Source: Stentor coeruleus
Taxonomy: Eukaryota; Ciliophora; Heterotrichea; Heterotrichida; Stentoridae
Reading direction: 5' to 3'
NCBI GenBank assembly: GCA_001970955.1
Contig: MPUH01000081.1
Location: forward strand, 51,331-115,330
Length of the DNA stretch: 64,000 nucleotides
Position numbers and translations under genes: made by a program
The notes under the pieces: model-generated
The model's database searches: none
Seen by the model: only the letters and a program-made list of their open reading frames with translations
What the model was told of the DNA's origin: nothing
In this document: positions 1 to 9,872 of the stretch, piece after piece
How positions within the stretch are numbered: the stretch's first letter is position 1
Layout of the letters: every line of letters begins with the position of its first letter

Positions 1-90
1 GAAATAGTATGACAAAAATTATTAATCGTTAAATTATCATATTGACTTTACATCAAAGTTTAAAGAAGGTGATAGTTAAGGTGGCATGGT

Positions 91-351
91 TTAAACCTTG
101 TCTGATCGAGGTTTGTTTGTCCTACGATCTCTTTCTTTGGGCAGATTCGGTATGTTAAACCACTCGTTGTCGCTGGTTATGTGACTCTTTACTTGGCTGA
201 GGAGTTTTTTACTGTTTCTTTTCTTTAGCGTCATGATGATGGAGGCAAATCTTGTGTTCACCTTGTTTTTCTTAAAAAATCCAGCTTGCTTTAAGTATGT
301 TTTGAAGTTCTTATGGTGTTCATAGCAAACTGGGCATTTAGTTCTTTTACA
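91..351 (-). CDS. Atypical GC-richer ORF fragment, unknown function
   Basis: An open frame of 86 codons on the minus strand ends in TAA at 91-93 and is closed upstream by a stop at 352-354. There is no good start near its beginning; the first Met is internal. It begins with a cysteine cluster (C-x4-C-x2-C followed by HH, CPVCYEHH) and continues as a lysine/arginine-rich chain ending in KPRSDKV. Base composition is near 40% G+C, clearly richer than the roughly one-quarter G+C around it, and codon choice differs from neighbouring genes. This could be the last exon of a gene whose upstream exon I cannot place, or the remnant of a mobile element with a zinc-knuckle protein. I do not recognise the family. 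Confidence 0.35.
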   Translation of the reverse strand, partial: CKRTKCPVCYEHHKNFKTYLKQAGFFKKNKVNTRFASIIMTLKKRNSKKLLSQVKSHITSDNEWFNIPNLPKERDRRTNKPRSDKV

Positions 352-910
352 TTACTATTTTATATTATCTTTTATATCATAAATATTAATAATATTTAAA
401 ATTTACCTAAATTAATAATAACACTCACAAGAAGATGTATACAGCCACCCTTTCAATATTCTTATTACAATAAACTTAATATCTTTAATAAAATAGAACT
501 TAATATTCAAAATCATAATTAAAGTGATACTTAACACATTTTAAATTATTTTCTTAGATTTAACTAGCATAGTATATTAAATTACATATAAACATACAAA
601 GTATTACATTTATATAAATTTTTAGAGGTTTTGTAATTGATTATATTTTGGAAAAAATACAATATAAAGATTTAAATTTTTAAGTATTATGAATAGAACT
701 GTATACTGATGAAATGAGTTTAATATTATCTAGGTAATTTTAAGTTAATAAATAATTAAAGTGATTTCAAAGTCTTTAAGGCTATTTTTGATTATAAGAA
801 TATTAATTTATTTTTTTGAAAGAAAAGATAATTTTATATAGTTAGCTTTACTACCTAAATTACTTTTATCTAATACAATTTGCAGTAGGCAAAATAGATT
901 TACAAAATAA
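352..910. other. Gene-free AT-rich stretch
   Basis: No open frame with coding character on either strand. It is simple AT-rich sequence leading to the start of the small plus-strand gene at 911. Confidence 0.6.
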
Positions 911-1093
911 ATGGGCTGTGGTATTACAAAACAAAAAAAGAAAGGGTTAAATACACGCTTGCAAACTAAATTAAAACTAGAAAAGCCAAGATTTAATCAT
1001 CTCCTTTTGAGAATTCATAAGCTAAGTCCAAAAGACTTATGCACAATATATGAAGTCAGATCAAGTTTGGAAATATCGCCACAGTTAAAATAA
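911..1093 (+). CDS. 60-aa MGC protein, predicted N-myristoylated/palmitoylated
   Basis: A short basic protein starting MGCGITKQKKKG and closed by TAA followed directly by TGA. Gly2 and Cys3 form the SH4-type signal for co-translational myristoylation and nearby palmitoylation, and the following lysine run would help bind acidic membrane lipids. There is no transmembrane segment or known domain. The C-terminal half (HLLLRIHKLSPKDL...) could form one amphipathic helix. A same-length MGC protein at 32844-33026 holds the same position in a second, collinear gene block and has a weakly similar C-terminal half, which supports this as a real gene. The acylation is inferred from the motif. Confidence 0.6.
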   Translation: MGCGITKQKKKGLNTRLQTKLKLEKPRFNHLLLRIHKLSPKDLCTIYEVRSSLEISPQLK

Positions 1094-2929
1094 TGATCAG
1101 GTCGAAATTGTCAAGCATAATATGCTTAACACTGTAATTCCATAAGCAAAAATTAGATATTAACTTGACCTTATTCCTATTTTTTAAACATTAAATAATG
1201 GTCTAATCCATTTAAGTTGTCTAAGCATATATTATAAAGTTTTAAGAATCCGAAATTGCATAGTAAGATTTATTAACCAAAAAAATCATATATTATAACA
1301 ATTATCTCTTAGGAAAACTATGTAAAATCTTATTTCGAGTTTTTACTTTAAATTTATAAAACGTGCATAAGCTATATATTAAGTATTTCTATAAAGTATC
1401 TTATTATTTTTAAAATTTATGAACTACTTGTAAAGATTTTATATAGTCAGGCTTATAACTTTATCATGTTTGTATTAAATTTCAAATTTATTGTTTTGTG
1501 TTTTTATTATGAAAAATTTACCCATTTAAAATATTTATATCAAAATGATTTGATTTTTTATATGATGACTATCTGATTTAAGTTTTATTTGAAGGAATTA
1601 TTTGTGATATTTTTATTGTATGGTATAAGTTTTGAAGTGATTGGGGCTGTGTCTAAAAATTAATCTCAAATTTTACTAGGAATCAATTAGAGAAGGATGG
1701 TAGATTTTTGTTTTTGATGATTTATAGTATATTTTACTAGGAATCTATTAGAGAAGGATGGTAGATTTTTGTTTTTGATGATTTATAGTATATTTTATAA
1801 ATTAGGCTTAGTAATGAAGATAAAATTGTAGGGAAATCGATTTTTTCAAATGAACTTTAGGCATTATTTTTAAATGGTATTACCAAGGAATAAATCCTTT
1901 GCTATAAATTTATGATTTATTTTTAGAATTGCCAAGTGATTTAAAAATAACAAAATTTTGGCAATTCCTAGGTTTTGGGTATTCTTTAATAAATATATAT
2001 TTGCATTTTATATGAAAATTTATGGAGTTTTCCTGGAGCATAACTAAAAAGCATTCATATAGTCTATAATTTGTTTCTGTTAAAAGGATCCGATATTTTA
2101 GAAATACCTTCACGATGAAAACTTAAATTTTTCAACTCTATACAGTTTATTTTTTAATTTTAGCTTGAAATAGGCTTAAAGGTTTGATTTTTCATATAGA
2201 CTTATATTTTCACTCATAAAATGTATTTTTTCCATCACATATTAAGTTTACTTTCTACTCTTTCTACAAAATTCTTTAACAACAAAAAGTAATATTTAAT
2301 TCATCACTTAAAAAATATCAGACATTATTCAAAATCATAAAACTCATATTTAACTCAATAGAAAAAATTACTAAACCTATCCAAATCAAATTACTTTTAA
2401 TCAGTGTATCTAAAACTTATGCCTATTTTAAATCCCATATAAATCTGTTTGAATATTTTCAGATATAAGCACATTGCAGAAATCCTTATAACATATCAAA
2501 ATATCATCATAAAATCAAAAATCATTTCACACTTAAAAAGCATATTTTCCCCTTTTGTATATTAAAATTTCTTTTTACTCTTTAACAGCCTAAGTTTATT
2601 CACAAGAAATTAAATCTTTCCACTAAACTGTTTTTTCTTCTTCCTCCAATAATATATTCATTATTTTAACAAAGAGATGCTAAAAATAAAAATTATCCCT
2701 TGATATAATTTTAATATAATATTTCTGATATCTGAGTTTAAAATTTGCTTCTAAAAACTAGTCTGTAAATTAAAATCCTAAGGTTATTTAGTTTGTTTAT
2801 ATGATTTCTTTAGCTTAAATCAAAGCTAAAATGTATTTCTTATATTTTATCATTAGTTCTATTGAGTAAATCAGTAAAAGCTCAGAAAAGCTGTTTTTTT
2901 TTATATTGGGATTCTATTGAAGTTATAGA
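1094..2929. other. Gene-free stretch with one 61-bp tandem duplication
   Basis: No credible gene. From about 2200 onward the plus strand is C-rich and G-poor, the composition seen 3' of minus-strand genes here, matching the PB1 gene that ends at 2930. An open frame at 1910-2113 lacks coding character and was not accepted. Confidence 0.6.
1671..1792. repeat. 61-bp tandem duplication
   Basis: Two adjacent 61-bp units (1671-1731 and 1732-1792) differ at one base (AATCAATT versus AATCTATT). It lies between genes. The same 61-bp offset occurs at 34016-34136, so an assembly cause is possible. Confidence 0.85.
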
Positions 2930-3196
2930 TTATCTTATTGCTGATGACTTTTTAAAAAGTAGGGTTTCTGATTTTAAGACTTCTAATTTTATAAAAGAAC
3001 TATGTACACTTAAAGCTTCTTGATATTCCTCCTGGCTCATAATAGTAATCACATGATTTTCATTAATTCTATATCTAAAGCATGGGTTTGCAATATCAAA
3101 AAGCTCCTTAGCCTTTTCTTTTACTTTCTCTAAGCTTTCAGGAGCTTTTCCAATCCTCCTTATTTCTTCGCCGAGCTGTAGCTTTAATCTTATCAT
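2930..3196 (-). CDS. PB1-domain-only protein, truncated p62/NBR1-like paralogue
   Basis: 88 residues that are essentially one PB1 domain, starting MIRLKLQLGEEIRRIGKAPE. It is closely related to the first 90 residues of the p62/NBR1-like receptor at 24082-25083, but a TAA follows where that protein continues to its ZZ and UBA domains, and no trace of those domains lies downstream. The basic face (the Lys/Arg of RLKLQL and EEIRR) is kept. The acidic OPCA motif is changed: YRDTDND in the full-length paralogue is YRINENH here. PB1 chains grow by pairing basic and acidic faces, so this protein would be expected to bind one side only and cap or regulate assemblies. That role is inferred. The opposite strand neighbour is a decayed gene. 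Confidence 0.75.
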   Translation of the reverse strand: MIRLKLQLGEEIRRIGKAPESLEKVKEKAKELFDIANPCFRYRINENHVITIMSQEEYQEALSVHSSFIKLEVLKSETLLFKKSSAIR

Positions 3197-3336
3197 TTTT
3201 AACTTTCCAGATAAAATTTATAAATATTCTACTTCAAATCCGAAACTAAAAATATCAGAAATCTCTATATCCATAATACGAAAACCCAAAATTTTCCACA
3301 AAACAAAAAAAATTCCATAATAATCCAAATGAACTT

Positions 3337-4783
3337 ATGAACCGGGGACAAGAAATTTTAGTAAAGTCCGTAGACATAACAGAAAATAAAAAAGACTAAA
3401 TTATTGTACATGAATACGATAATCCTGAAGAATTAGCTAAAAACTTCATAAGCGGTGCAATTTAAACCTGAAACTTGTCACATTTCTAGCAGAAGAAATT
3501 ATAAGCAACCTTTCCGACCTAGCAACTTCATAAAACCCTAAATCTGAAAATTTTTAAAACCCAATACTATTTTTTCCCTTAAAAAAACAAATAAGAACTT
3601 TAATGCCTCAAAAATATCATCAATCAGAGTACTATGACAACTTTTCTTATAAAAACTATGGAGAAAAACTCTATGAAAAAGGTCTGCGGAAACTTAAACA
3701 AAATTAAAACCAAAAAATAAGCATTAAAAAACTGTATCGAGCAAGAAAAAGATAAAAACTAACTTTTCAACCTAAAATAAACCCAGTGTCAAACATACTT
3801 GCTCAAAGAATGAGTAACAGATTATCTGATAGTCAACAATAGCCCGGGTTCATGTAGAATGTAAAGCAGAAGAGCTCTCAGAATGTACTTTTGTCCCTAA
3901 AATTAACCTAAACAGCGCAAAAATCCTGAATTATAAATAAAGACCAAGTTCGAAAAGGTTTCAAGATTTGTATGAGGATTTTATAATAAGAAAGTATAAA
4001 CAAAAGTTGTTGCAAAAACAAACAGAGTTCAATTTTAAACCAGAAATCCTTAGTAATCATAATGTGAACTCTAATGGGGAAAAACTTTATAGTAAAAACC
4101 TTTAGATGAACTTGATAATTCTTACGAGGATGAATAAAATCTAAATACTGGACAAGAGTTGTTTATTCCAAAAATTAATAAGGGGAAATATAGTAGAATT
4201 AGAGAGTTACCTATTGGATAACATTTGTATAGCCAGAGAAAAGATGGATTTGAAAATGAGGAGGTGCTAAATTCTGGGCCGAGTTTGGAGCTAAGAAAAG
4301 GTCAGAGGAGTTGCCAAAAAGAGCGAAAAGGAATAGGTATTATGAGATATTCCAACAAATGAACCCAGATGATCAAGGATTTATTTATTATGAAACTGTT
4401 GACCATAGATATATTGAGCCTTTAGTTTACAAGCTCATGGGTCAGATGTTAGATGTATGTAGCGAAGAAATAGAATCATTAGACTTTGAAATCTTCAGTG
4501 GAAGTCTAGACAACCTTATTAAAATCCTATCTCCCGATGAAAGGAATGTTTTTCTTATACATAAACATAACAAAAAAGACTCACAATAGAGTTTAATAAA
4601 AAAGTCCTACTCAATCATCGAAATGGATGGTTTTACTCAAGGCAGATTGAAAAAAAGTCAACCATCTAAGCAAGACTAGAACTAGAAAAAGATAGATAAA
4701 AAAAGCAAAGAAATGAACTAGACGGGTGTACTTTTTATCCTCAAACCACACCATATAGAACTTTTGGTAGGCATCAAAACTAA
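3337..4783 (+). pseudogene. Decayed gene of the FxPxI-repeat ciliate protein type
   Basis: Starting at ATG 3337, coding-like sequence continues across several frames to TAA at 4781-4783. Recognisable pieces are a DNPEELAKNF segment followed by NLKLVTFLAEEI (the 'nPeelA..F' element common in ciliate proteins), YGEKLYEKGL, repeats of the form F-x-P-K/E-I (FQPKINP, FVPKINL, FKPEIL, FIPKIN) and a closing GCTFYPQTTPYRTFGRHQN. The longest intact part is 4311-4589. In-frame stops interrupt at positions where Gln is expected (TAA at 3397-3399, and in EDE-stop-NLN and PIG-stop-HLY), consistent with CAA to TAA changes, and at least three frameshifts are needed. Reading TAA/TAG as Gln would not repair the frameshifts, and other genes here use them as stops. 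Confidence 0.7.
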
Positions 4784-4860
4784 TTATTATATAAACTTCT
4801 ACTATATGACAATATCTTTACATCCACCTAGAATTTATTCTAAACATAAACTTTAAACTA

Positions 4861-6105
4861 TTATTGATAAGGATCACAAGGCCCTAAAATATAATAATAA
4901 CATAAAAATATCTTTTCCGATACCGGGGGAATAGAAATTGTGCATTTTCTAGACTTAAGGATAATAAACCTATTATTAACCAAAGTCATTGGAATATTAT
5001 TGATTTCTATAATATTATTTGATGAATTTGATATAACATAAATGCATGTTATTTTACATCCTGTATCTTCTTTTCCAAAACCACTATCCGAGTGAGGCTT
5101 ATGAAAAGTTCCTTGAGAAAAGCAATCCAAACACATACTATCAATAATCTGCAGACCCAATTTAGTCTTTTTATTCAACTCAAAAGGTAGTGAAAAATAA
5201 ACATCGCTGATTTTCTTCAAGTTTTTACAATACGATAAAGTCAAATGCAATGGACTTTCATGTTTACCCCCAACAGCAGCATCAATAATATCTTTTTTAA
5301 CCCACAGCATTTTATCAGTTCTAATATTTTTGATTTTCTGTTGCATTATTTCTTCGAATCTCCCATCGAAATCTAAGGTTTCAGCCTCAGCGAAAAGTCC
5401 ATGAGCAGTATCATAATCGAAAAAATCATCAACATAAGCTAAATCATTTTCCATCAACCCTTGTATAGTGTCGATTCCAAGAATATTTAATTCAGTATTA
5501 ACATTTTCTTTATAACCAGAAGGATAAGCTAATAACATTGGTTGTTTACTAAAACTTTCTTCTTCTTTTCTATATTTACCATTAACTTCTGTAACTAATC
5601 TTCTTGATATAGCTTCATCAAAAACTTGTTCAAGAACTTTTTTTTCAGTTTCTGTATCCCAAACTAATCCATCTTGTTTACCTTTGATTTTGATTTTTTC
5701 AAAAATCTCTGAGGTTTGGTTAATAAAACTTGGGATTAATGTGTAAAGATAACTTCTTGATGTCACTTCAGAAACTAGTCTTTCTAAGGAAGTTGTGTTT
5801 TCATTGAGTTCTATTGAATGATGTTTGTGTCCACAGCCTCCTCCATGAGTTTTTTCTTTGAATTTTTGAGCAGCACTACGATCTATGAGGTAGATGATTT
5901 TATGTACATCTAAATGCTCTATGAATAATTCTAAAAACTCTTCGACTAGGGCTGGAGGCCATTCTATGAGGTTTTCATCGTTGCAAACTGGTTTGTGAGT
6001 GTTCCAATGAAGTTTTTGACAGTTTTGAGTACAGTATGATGATCTGTGACATTTACTACATTGAGATAGTTTTGTATCTGACTTGTAACAATATGCACAG
6101 TTCAT
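4861..6105 (-). CDS. MYND zinc finger plus degenerate prolyl-hydroxylase-like (EGLN-type) protein
   Basis: 414 aa. Residues 3-41 form a MYND zinc finger (C-x2-C-x7-C-x2-C, then YC-x3-C, ending H-x3-C). The last 100 residues resemble the double-stranded beta-helix of EGLN/PHD prolyl hydroxylases: FHKPHSDSGF near residue 335 supplies an H-x-D iron pair, CKITCIYVISN matches the strand after it, and SRKCTISIPPVSEKIFLCYYY lies where EGLN has the distal iron His and the 2-oxoglutarate Arg. Here the distal His position holds Cys/Thr and the Arg appears to be Lys, so catalysis is doubtful. The same MYND-hydroxylase order is known from animal EGLN1. The middle contains a His/Cys cluster (HGGGCGHKHH). 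It could act as a binding or sensing protein rather than an enzyme. The domain call is by eye. Confidence 0.7.
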   Translation of the reverse strand: MNCAYCYKSDTKLSQCSKCHRSSYCTQNCQKLHWNTHKPVCNDENLIEWPPALVEEFLELFIEHLDVHKIIYLIDRSAAQKFKEKTHGGGCGHKHHSIELNENTTSLERLVSEVTSRSYLYTLIPSFINQTSEIFEKIKIKGKQDGLVWDTETEKKVLEQVFDEAISRRLVTEVNGKYRKEEESFSKQPMLLAYPSGYKENVNTELNILGIDTIQGLMENDLAYVDDFFDYDTAHGLFAEAETLDFDGRFEEIMQQKIKNIRTDKMLWVKKDIIDAAVGGKHESPLHLTLSYCKNLKKISDVYFSLPFELNKKTKLGLQIIDSMCLDCFSQGTFHKPHSDSGFGKEDTGCKITCIYVISNSSNNIIEINNIPMTLVNNRFIILKSRKCTISIPPVSEKIFLCYYYILGPCDPYQ

Positions 6106-6616
6106 ATTATAAGAAAAAAAAATGTATGGGTTTTATTCAGAGATTATTGAATGATTATTTAAGCTGGGATGGGTTTGGCTAATATTGGGGAGGATTTTTT
6201 TTTGGTGTAATTTTCAGGAAATGCTGTTGGAAAATTATGGGTTGGGATAGTTTTTGTTGTGGATTTTAAGGTAAAATTTGCTATTTTTTTTTGCTGGCAA
6301 TGAATATTTATAGCAATCTAAGTCACTTGAAATTCATTTTAAATACCAGAAAAACTTTATTTCAAATATCGTTAAACTCTTANGGAAGTTAGAATTTTGG
6401 TTTTATGGTAGAGAATTTGCATAAGTCACTTGAAATTCATTTTAAATACCAGAAAAACTTTATTTCAAATATCGTTAAACTCTTAAAGCTTTTTATCACA
6501 AAGTTGATGATTTTGGTTTAGAAAATTTATACATCAAAAAGTTATTATATTTATTAGGCTAGATTATAAAGTAAAAATACATATAAGATTATACAGTTAA
6601 AAGCAATTAGTTTAGT
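6106..6616. other. Spacer with an assembly join
   Basis: No gene. The part next to 6105 is G-rich on the plus strand, as expected 5' of a minus-strand gene. It contains the N at 6383 and its flanking direct repeat. Confidence 0.6.
6319..6485. repeat. Direct repeat around an N (assembly join)
   Basis: 6319-6382 and 6422-6485 are the same 64 bp, separated by the N at 6383 and about 38 bp. It is probably one locus joined twice during scaffolding. Confidence 0.85.
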
Positions 6617-6790
6617 CTATTCTTTTTTAGATTCAGAGCATTCACTTGCTTCATTTTGTTCTTCACCAACAGTATAAAGACGTTGAGTTTGTTTTTGCAG
6701 AGCTTTTAATTCAAAGATCCCTAAGTTTATGTCAGACTCAAGTGTTTTGACTTCATATTTTTCATTAGGCACGCAGAAATAGCAACCCAT
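6617..6790 (-). CDS. 57-aa MGCYFC protein, predicted dual-acylated
   Basis: A short gene that reads MGCYFCVPNEK..., with Gly2 and Cys3/Cys6 as likely myristoylation and palmitoylation sites. An acidic Cys-containing tail follows (EEQNEASECSESKKE), then TAG. The gene at 37020-37199 is a clear paralogue, sharing MGCYFC, KTLESDI, LGIFEL/IGIFEL, RLYTV and the EASECS/ETSECS tail with no gaps until the last residues. Conservation across two loci with many silent differences shows that both are real coding genes. The family is unknown to me; a membrane-surface adaptor is a guess. Confidence 0.8.
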   Translation of the reverse strand: MGCYFCVPNEKYEVKTLESDINLGIFELKALQKQTQRLYTVGEEQNEASECSESKKE

Positions 6791-7729
6791 TAACTTAAAT
6801 AAACTTATAATTTTGAACTTGATAAATTTTATAGTTTCTAATAGTTGTATAATTAATAAATTTGATAAAAATGCATAAGTATTGCTTGAACTAATAATCT
6901 ATAATTAATATGTTATAAAGCTAATCCATGATTTAAAAGATATTTGTAAAATTATTCAAAATTATTTTTGATGAAAATAATTTGAGTAATTTCTTAGTTT
7001 TGTAAATGATAGTAATATAAATTAAATATACGCATGCTTGAGATTTGTTTAAAATCGAATATATAATGCTAAGCTTTTGACATGAAATTTATATAAAAAT
7101 GTTATAAATTGTATTAGTCTTACTATAAGTAATATTGAAGATTAAATCAATAATAATATTTGATATATTCCTGTATTCAATTATCTTAAACTTATAAAAT
7201 AAGATTATTAATCAAGTAATTTTATTTATTCTAATCAGATAACGAATTATTATAAACATTAAAATTCATCTTGAATAAATTACAAGAACAATGCATAACC
7301 CCAAACGTACTGCATATATTTTTAAACTATATACATTTTTTTCATCAGCCTCTTATGTTTTCACTGGTATCATTACTCTTTTCTCCTCACCTAGCCTAAT
7401 AGTCAAAGTTTTTTTCACTCAAAACATCTGAAAACTTCATACATCAGTCTCCTAACAATAATATTTCAAATCCTTTTAACCTCTAAAAAAAAATCATATT
7501 TTCCCTCATAAAATTTCAAAAACCTTTTCTTATCCCTCACAAGCACTTTTTTTCCAATACCAAATTTTCAAACTTTAATTTTTTCATCTAAAATTGCATT
7601 ATATTTTTAATTTTACTAAAAAGAAAAACTCAAAACTTTTATCAGAATTACTTAATTAATTATAATAAAATATTAGCATTGCTTGGCAAAGTTTTATTTT
7701 TAGTTTTTTTATATAACCTAATAAGCTCG
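6791..7729. other. Gene-free AT-rich stretch
   Basis: No coding signal up to the remnant at 7730. The part from about 7290 is C-rich and G-poor on the plus strand, but I see no gene start to explain it. Confidence 0.55.
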
Positions 7730-7870
7730 TGGCATGTAAAACTTTAGCAGCATCACTTTATTCATATTGGAGAATTTCTTCATTAAAAATATCTCCACAA
7801 CAAAGCAAAGCGTTTTATTCTAAGAACTTTAGTGATAAATTTTTAATATTTTAGTATGTTTAGCAAGTCC
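7730..7870 (-). pseudogene. Remnant of a paralogue of the tail-anchored protein at 39796
   Basis: On the minus strand a fragment reads FLE-stop-NALLCCGDIFNEEIL, matching VLENKALLCCGDFFNKEIL of the gene at 39796-40518. In-frame stops replace residues and there is no start or end. Its place directly 3' of the PG-rich gene at 8222 mirrors the order 39796/40875 in the second block, so it is best read as the lost partner after segmental duplication. The boundaries are approximate. Confidence 0.6.
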
Positions 7871-8221
7871 TTCAAGTATTGTATTTTTACTAGTTCCAAG
7901 AAGGTTTTAACCCATACCACTAGTTAATTTTTCAATCAGTTCCCAAGTTGTCTATAAAATAATTTTATAATTATTATCTTAAATCTTATCATAAATTTAA
8001 CCACCTCTTAAGCTTTTCTTATCTAAAAACTCAAAATTTTACCATAACCCTTCCATAATTTAATTTTAATCTCCACAACCAAAACCTCCTATAAAATTAT
8101 TTCTCTTATCTCACATAAAATTCCTTATCCACCCACAAACCCATATACCAATCTAGTCCAAATCCAAGCCTATAAATCTATTAATATAATCAAAAAATTT
8201 AATATCAAAAATAATCAGTCT
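7871..8221. other. 3' flank of the PG-rich gene
   Basis: C-rich and nearly G-free on the plus strand, the usual 3' flank of a minus-strand gene in this window. No ORF. Confidence 0.55.
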
Positions 8222-9799
8222 TTACTTGAAATGTCTAGTCAACGACTTATTAACTTCACTTGGGTTGATTAAATTATACTTAATTTCTCTCTGTTTTTTC
8301 TCAATTTTCGACTTATAAGCATTAGCCATTTCTATATAAGTATTAATCCTGAACTTTTGATTCAAAAGCACAAGTATAGGTTTTTTAACCTGTTTCATCA
8401 TAACCAAGTGTTCTTTGCTGTTTTGCTCCTGGTTTTTCAAATTCTTCAATGTTTGTGCATATATTCTTCTCTCTTTAGCATAATCAGTAAAAGTATCTTT
8501 CATAAACCTCTTAATAAACTTTTCTTTAATCAAACTTGGCATAATATAAATCCTATCAATAGTCATACTTCTATGTATTTTTTCATTAATCCTAGTCTTT
8601 TGTATACTTTCTAAAGTCCTCTCCCACAACATCCCTAAAACCAGTTTCCGAGCTTTGCTTATTTTCTTCATATTCCTTATATTCCTCTGAATCATCACAA
8701 TATTTTTTTTCCATTTTGCCATCAAATGTATTATCACAGGCATGTCTCGGGACTTATCGAAAATCCCTTGAATCATTTTTTTCTTAGTCAAAATATCATT
8801 TTCAGCGTATTTTTCAAAAGGTACACTCAAATTCATTATCCTTCTTGTGACAATTTTCTTCCTAACTACACTCAAAAGTAATAAAAAACGAGCTAAATAT
8901 CTTGTCATTAAAGTAAATTTCCTTAATATCCTCCCACTACGAATCCTCCGAGCTTTTCTAACATACCCTGCTAATCTTAAAATTGTCATCATCCCAACAG
9001 ATGATATATAAGCAGCCCAAGATATTTGGACAATAAAAACTTCTTCTTTAGTCATCCTCCATTCGAATTTCCTAAGTTTTTCTGAGAGTTTATAAGACTT
9101 ATCACACTTTTGTTTTACGTCGATTGCTTGTTTTTTGATTTTCGCATATTTTTCTTTAAGTTTAAAATAATTTATTTTCGAAGCTAACTCTTCACGGATT
9201 TGCTGAGGGTTTATAGCTAAGAGTTTGTTTTTTCTAATAATAGTATCTTCTACTAAAGAACTTTTGCGTTTGTATATAGATTCAATTGTATGCATTGTAT
9301 GGGCAATTGGTGTATGCAGTCTAGGGATATTAGAAAACTCATAAGTCTCTAATCTACTAGAAATAACAGATTTATAAGTCCCAGGGCCAACTTTTTCTTC
9401 AGTCTCGGAAATAACTTTAAATCTATTTGATGCTGGATATGCAGCTTGGGCTTTAGGGTATCTTTTTATCCTTAGTTTGAGCTGGTTTATAATAAAATTC
9501 AGTTTCTTATTTTTTATAGGTTCTTCTATTGTCTTTTCTATAATAGTACTGCTTCTCTTATTAGCCACCTCACTTTCAGCATCAACTTTTGGCAGTTGTT
9601 CATAACTATCACATAATCTTTCTAAATCATTTAACAGAGTTAAGCATTTTTCGTTTATTTGAGATGTATCTTCAGCGATTGAAGTTTTTTGGCCTAGTTT
9701 CGGAAGTCTCTTTATTGCTGTTTTTTTAGATGTCCTAAATTCGTCATGGTAAAATCGCATTTTTGATGAGATTTTTTCTGAGATTTCTGTTTTGTCCAT
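8222..9799 (-). CDS. PG-rich (SHIPPO/STPG-like) basic protein, copy 1
   Basis: 525 aa, strongly basic. Near residues 135-170 it carries a VGPGTY motif followed by SNIPRLHTPIAHT, the signature of sperm-tail PG-rich (SHIPPO/STPG) repeats of axonemal microtubule proteins. The second half is rich in Lys/Arg helices, including IQ-like stretches (MIQRNIRNMKK, AARK-type segments). The gene at 40875-42455 is a full-length paralogue (526 aa) of high similarity, starting and ending at matching points. The start is fixed by the paralogue (MDKTEISEK versus MNRTEISEK). It lies head to head with the coiled-coil gene at 9873 with only 73 bp between the start codons. An axonemal or cortical microtubule role is inferred from the PG motif. 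Confidence 0.8.
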   Translation of the reverse strand: MDKTEISEKISSKMRFYHDEFRTSKKTAIKRLPKLGQKTSIAEDTSQINEKCLTLLNDLERLCDSYEQLPKVDAESEVANKRSSTIIEKTIEEPIKNKKLNFIINQLKLRIKRYPKAQAAYPASNRFKVISETEEKVGPGTYKSVISSRLETYEFSNIPRLHTPIAHTMHTIESIYKRKSSLVEDTIIRKNKLLAINPQQIREELASKINYFKLKEKYAKIKKQAIDVKQKCDKSYKLSEKLRKFEWRMTKEEVFIVQISWAAYISSVGMMTILRLAGYVRKARRIRSGRILRKFTLMTRYLARFLLLLSVVRKKIVTRRIMNLSVPFEKYAENDILTKKKMIQGIFDKSRDMPVIIHLMAKWKKNIVMIQRNIRNMKKISKARKLVLGMLWERTLESIQKTRINEKIHRSMTIDRIYIMPSLIKEKFIKRFMKDTFTDYAKERRIYAQTLKNLKNQEQNSKEHLVMMKQVKKPILVLLNQKFRINTYIEMANAYKSKIEKKQREIKYNLINPSEVNKSLTRHFK

Positions 9800-9872
9800 T
9801 ATTTAAGACTTTTTTTAATATAAGAAGTTTATAAAGGATGATAAATATTTTAATTGGTTTTTTTAATAAATA
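9800..9872. promoter_or_regulatory. 73-bp divergent promoter
   Basis: Only 73 bp separate the start codons of the minus-strand PG-rich gene and the plus-strand coiled-coil gene, so both promoters and 5' leaders must share this AT-rich spacer or lie inside the genes. No named motif was recognised. Confidence 0.5.

Noticed and set aside
1910-2113. 67-aa minus-strand ORF
   Set aside because: AT-rich chance frame without paralogue, domain or usual flank composition.
4095-4108. 14-nt GTAAAAACCTTTAG that would heal one frameshift in the decayed gene
   Set aside because: All other introns here are 15 nt, and other stops and frameshifts remain.
3337-4783. Alternative code with TAA/TAG as Gln
   Set aside because: It would fix the stops but not the frameshifts, and well-conserved genes here end at TAA/TAG at the same points as their paralogues.
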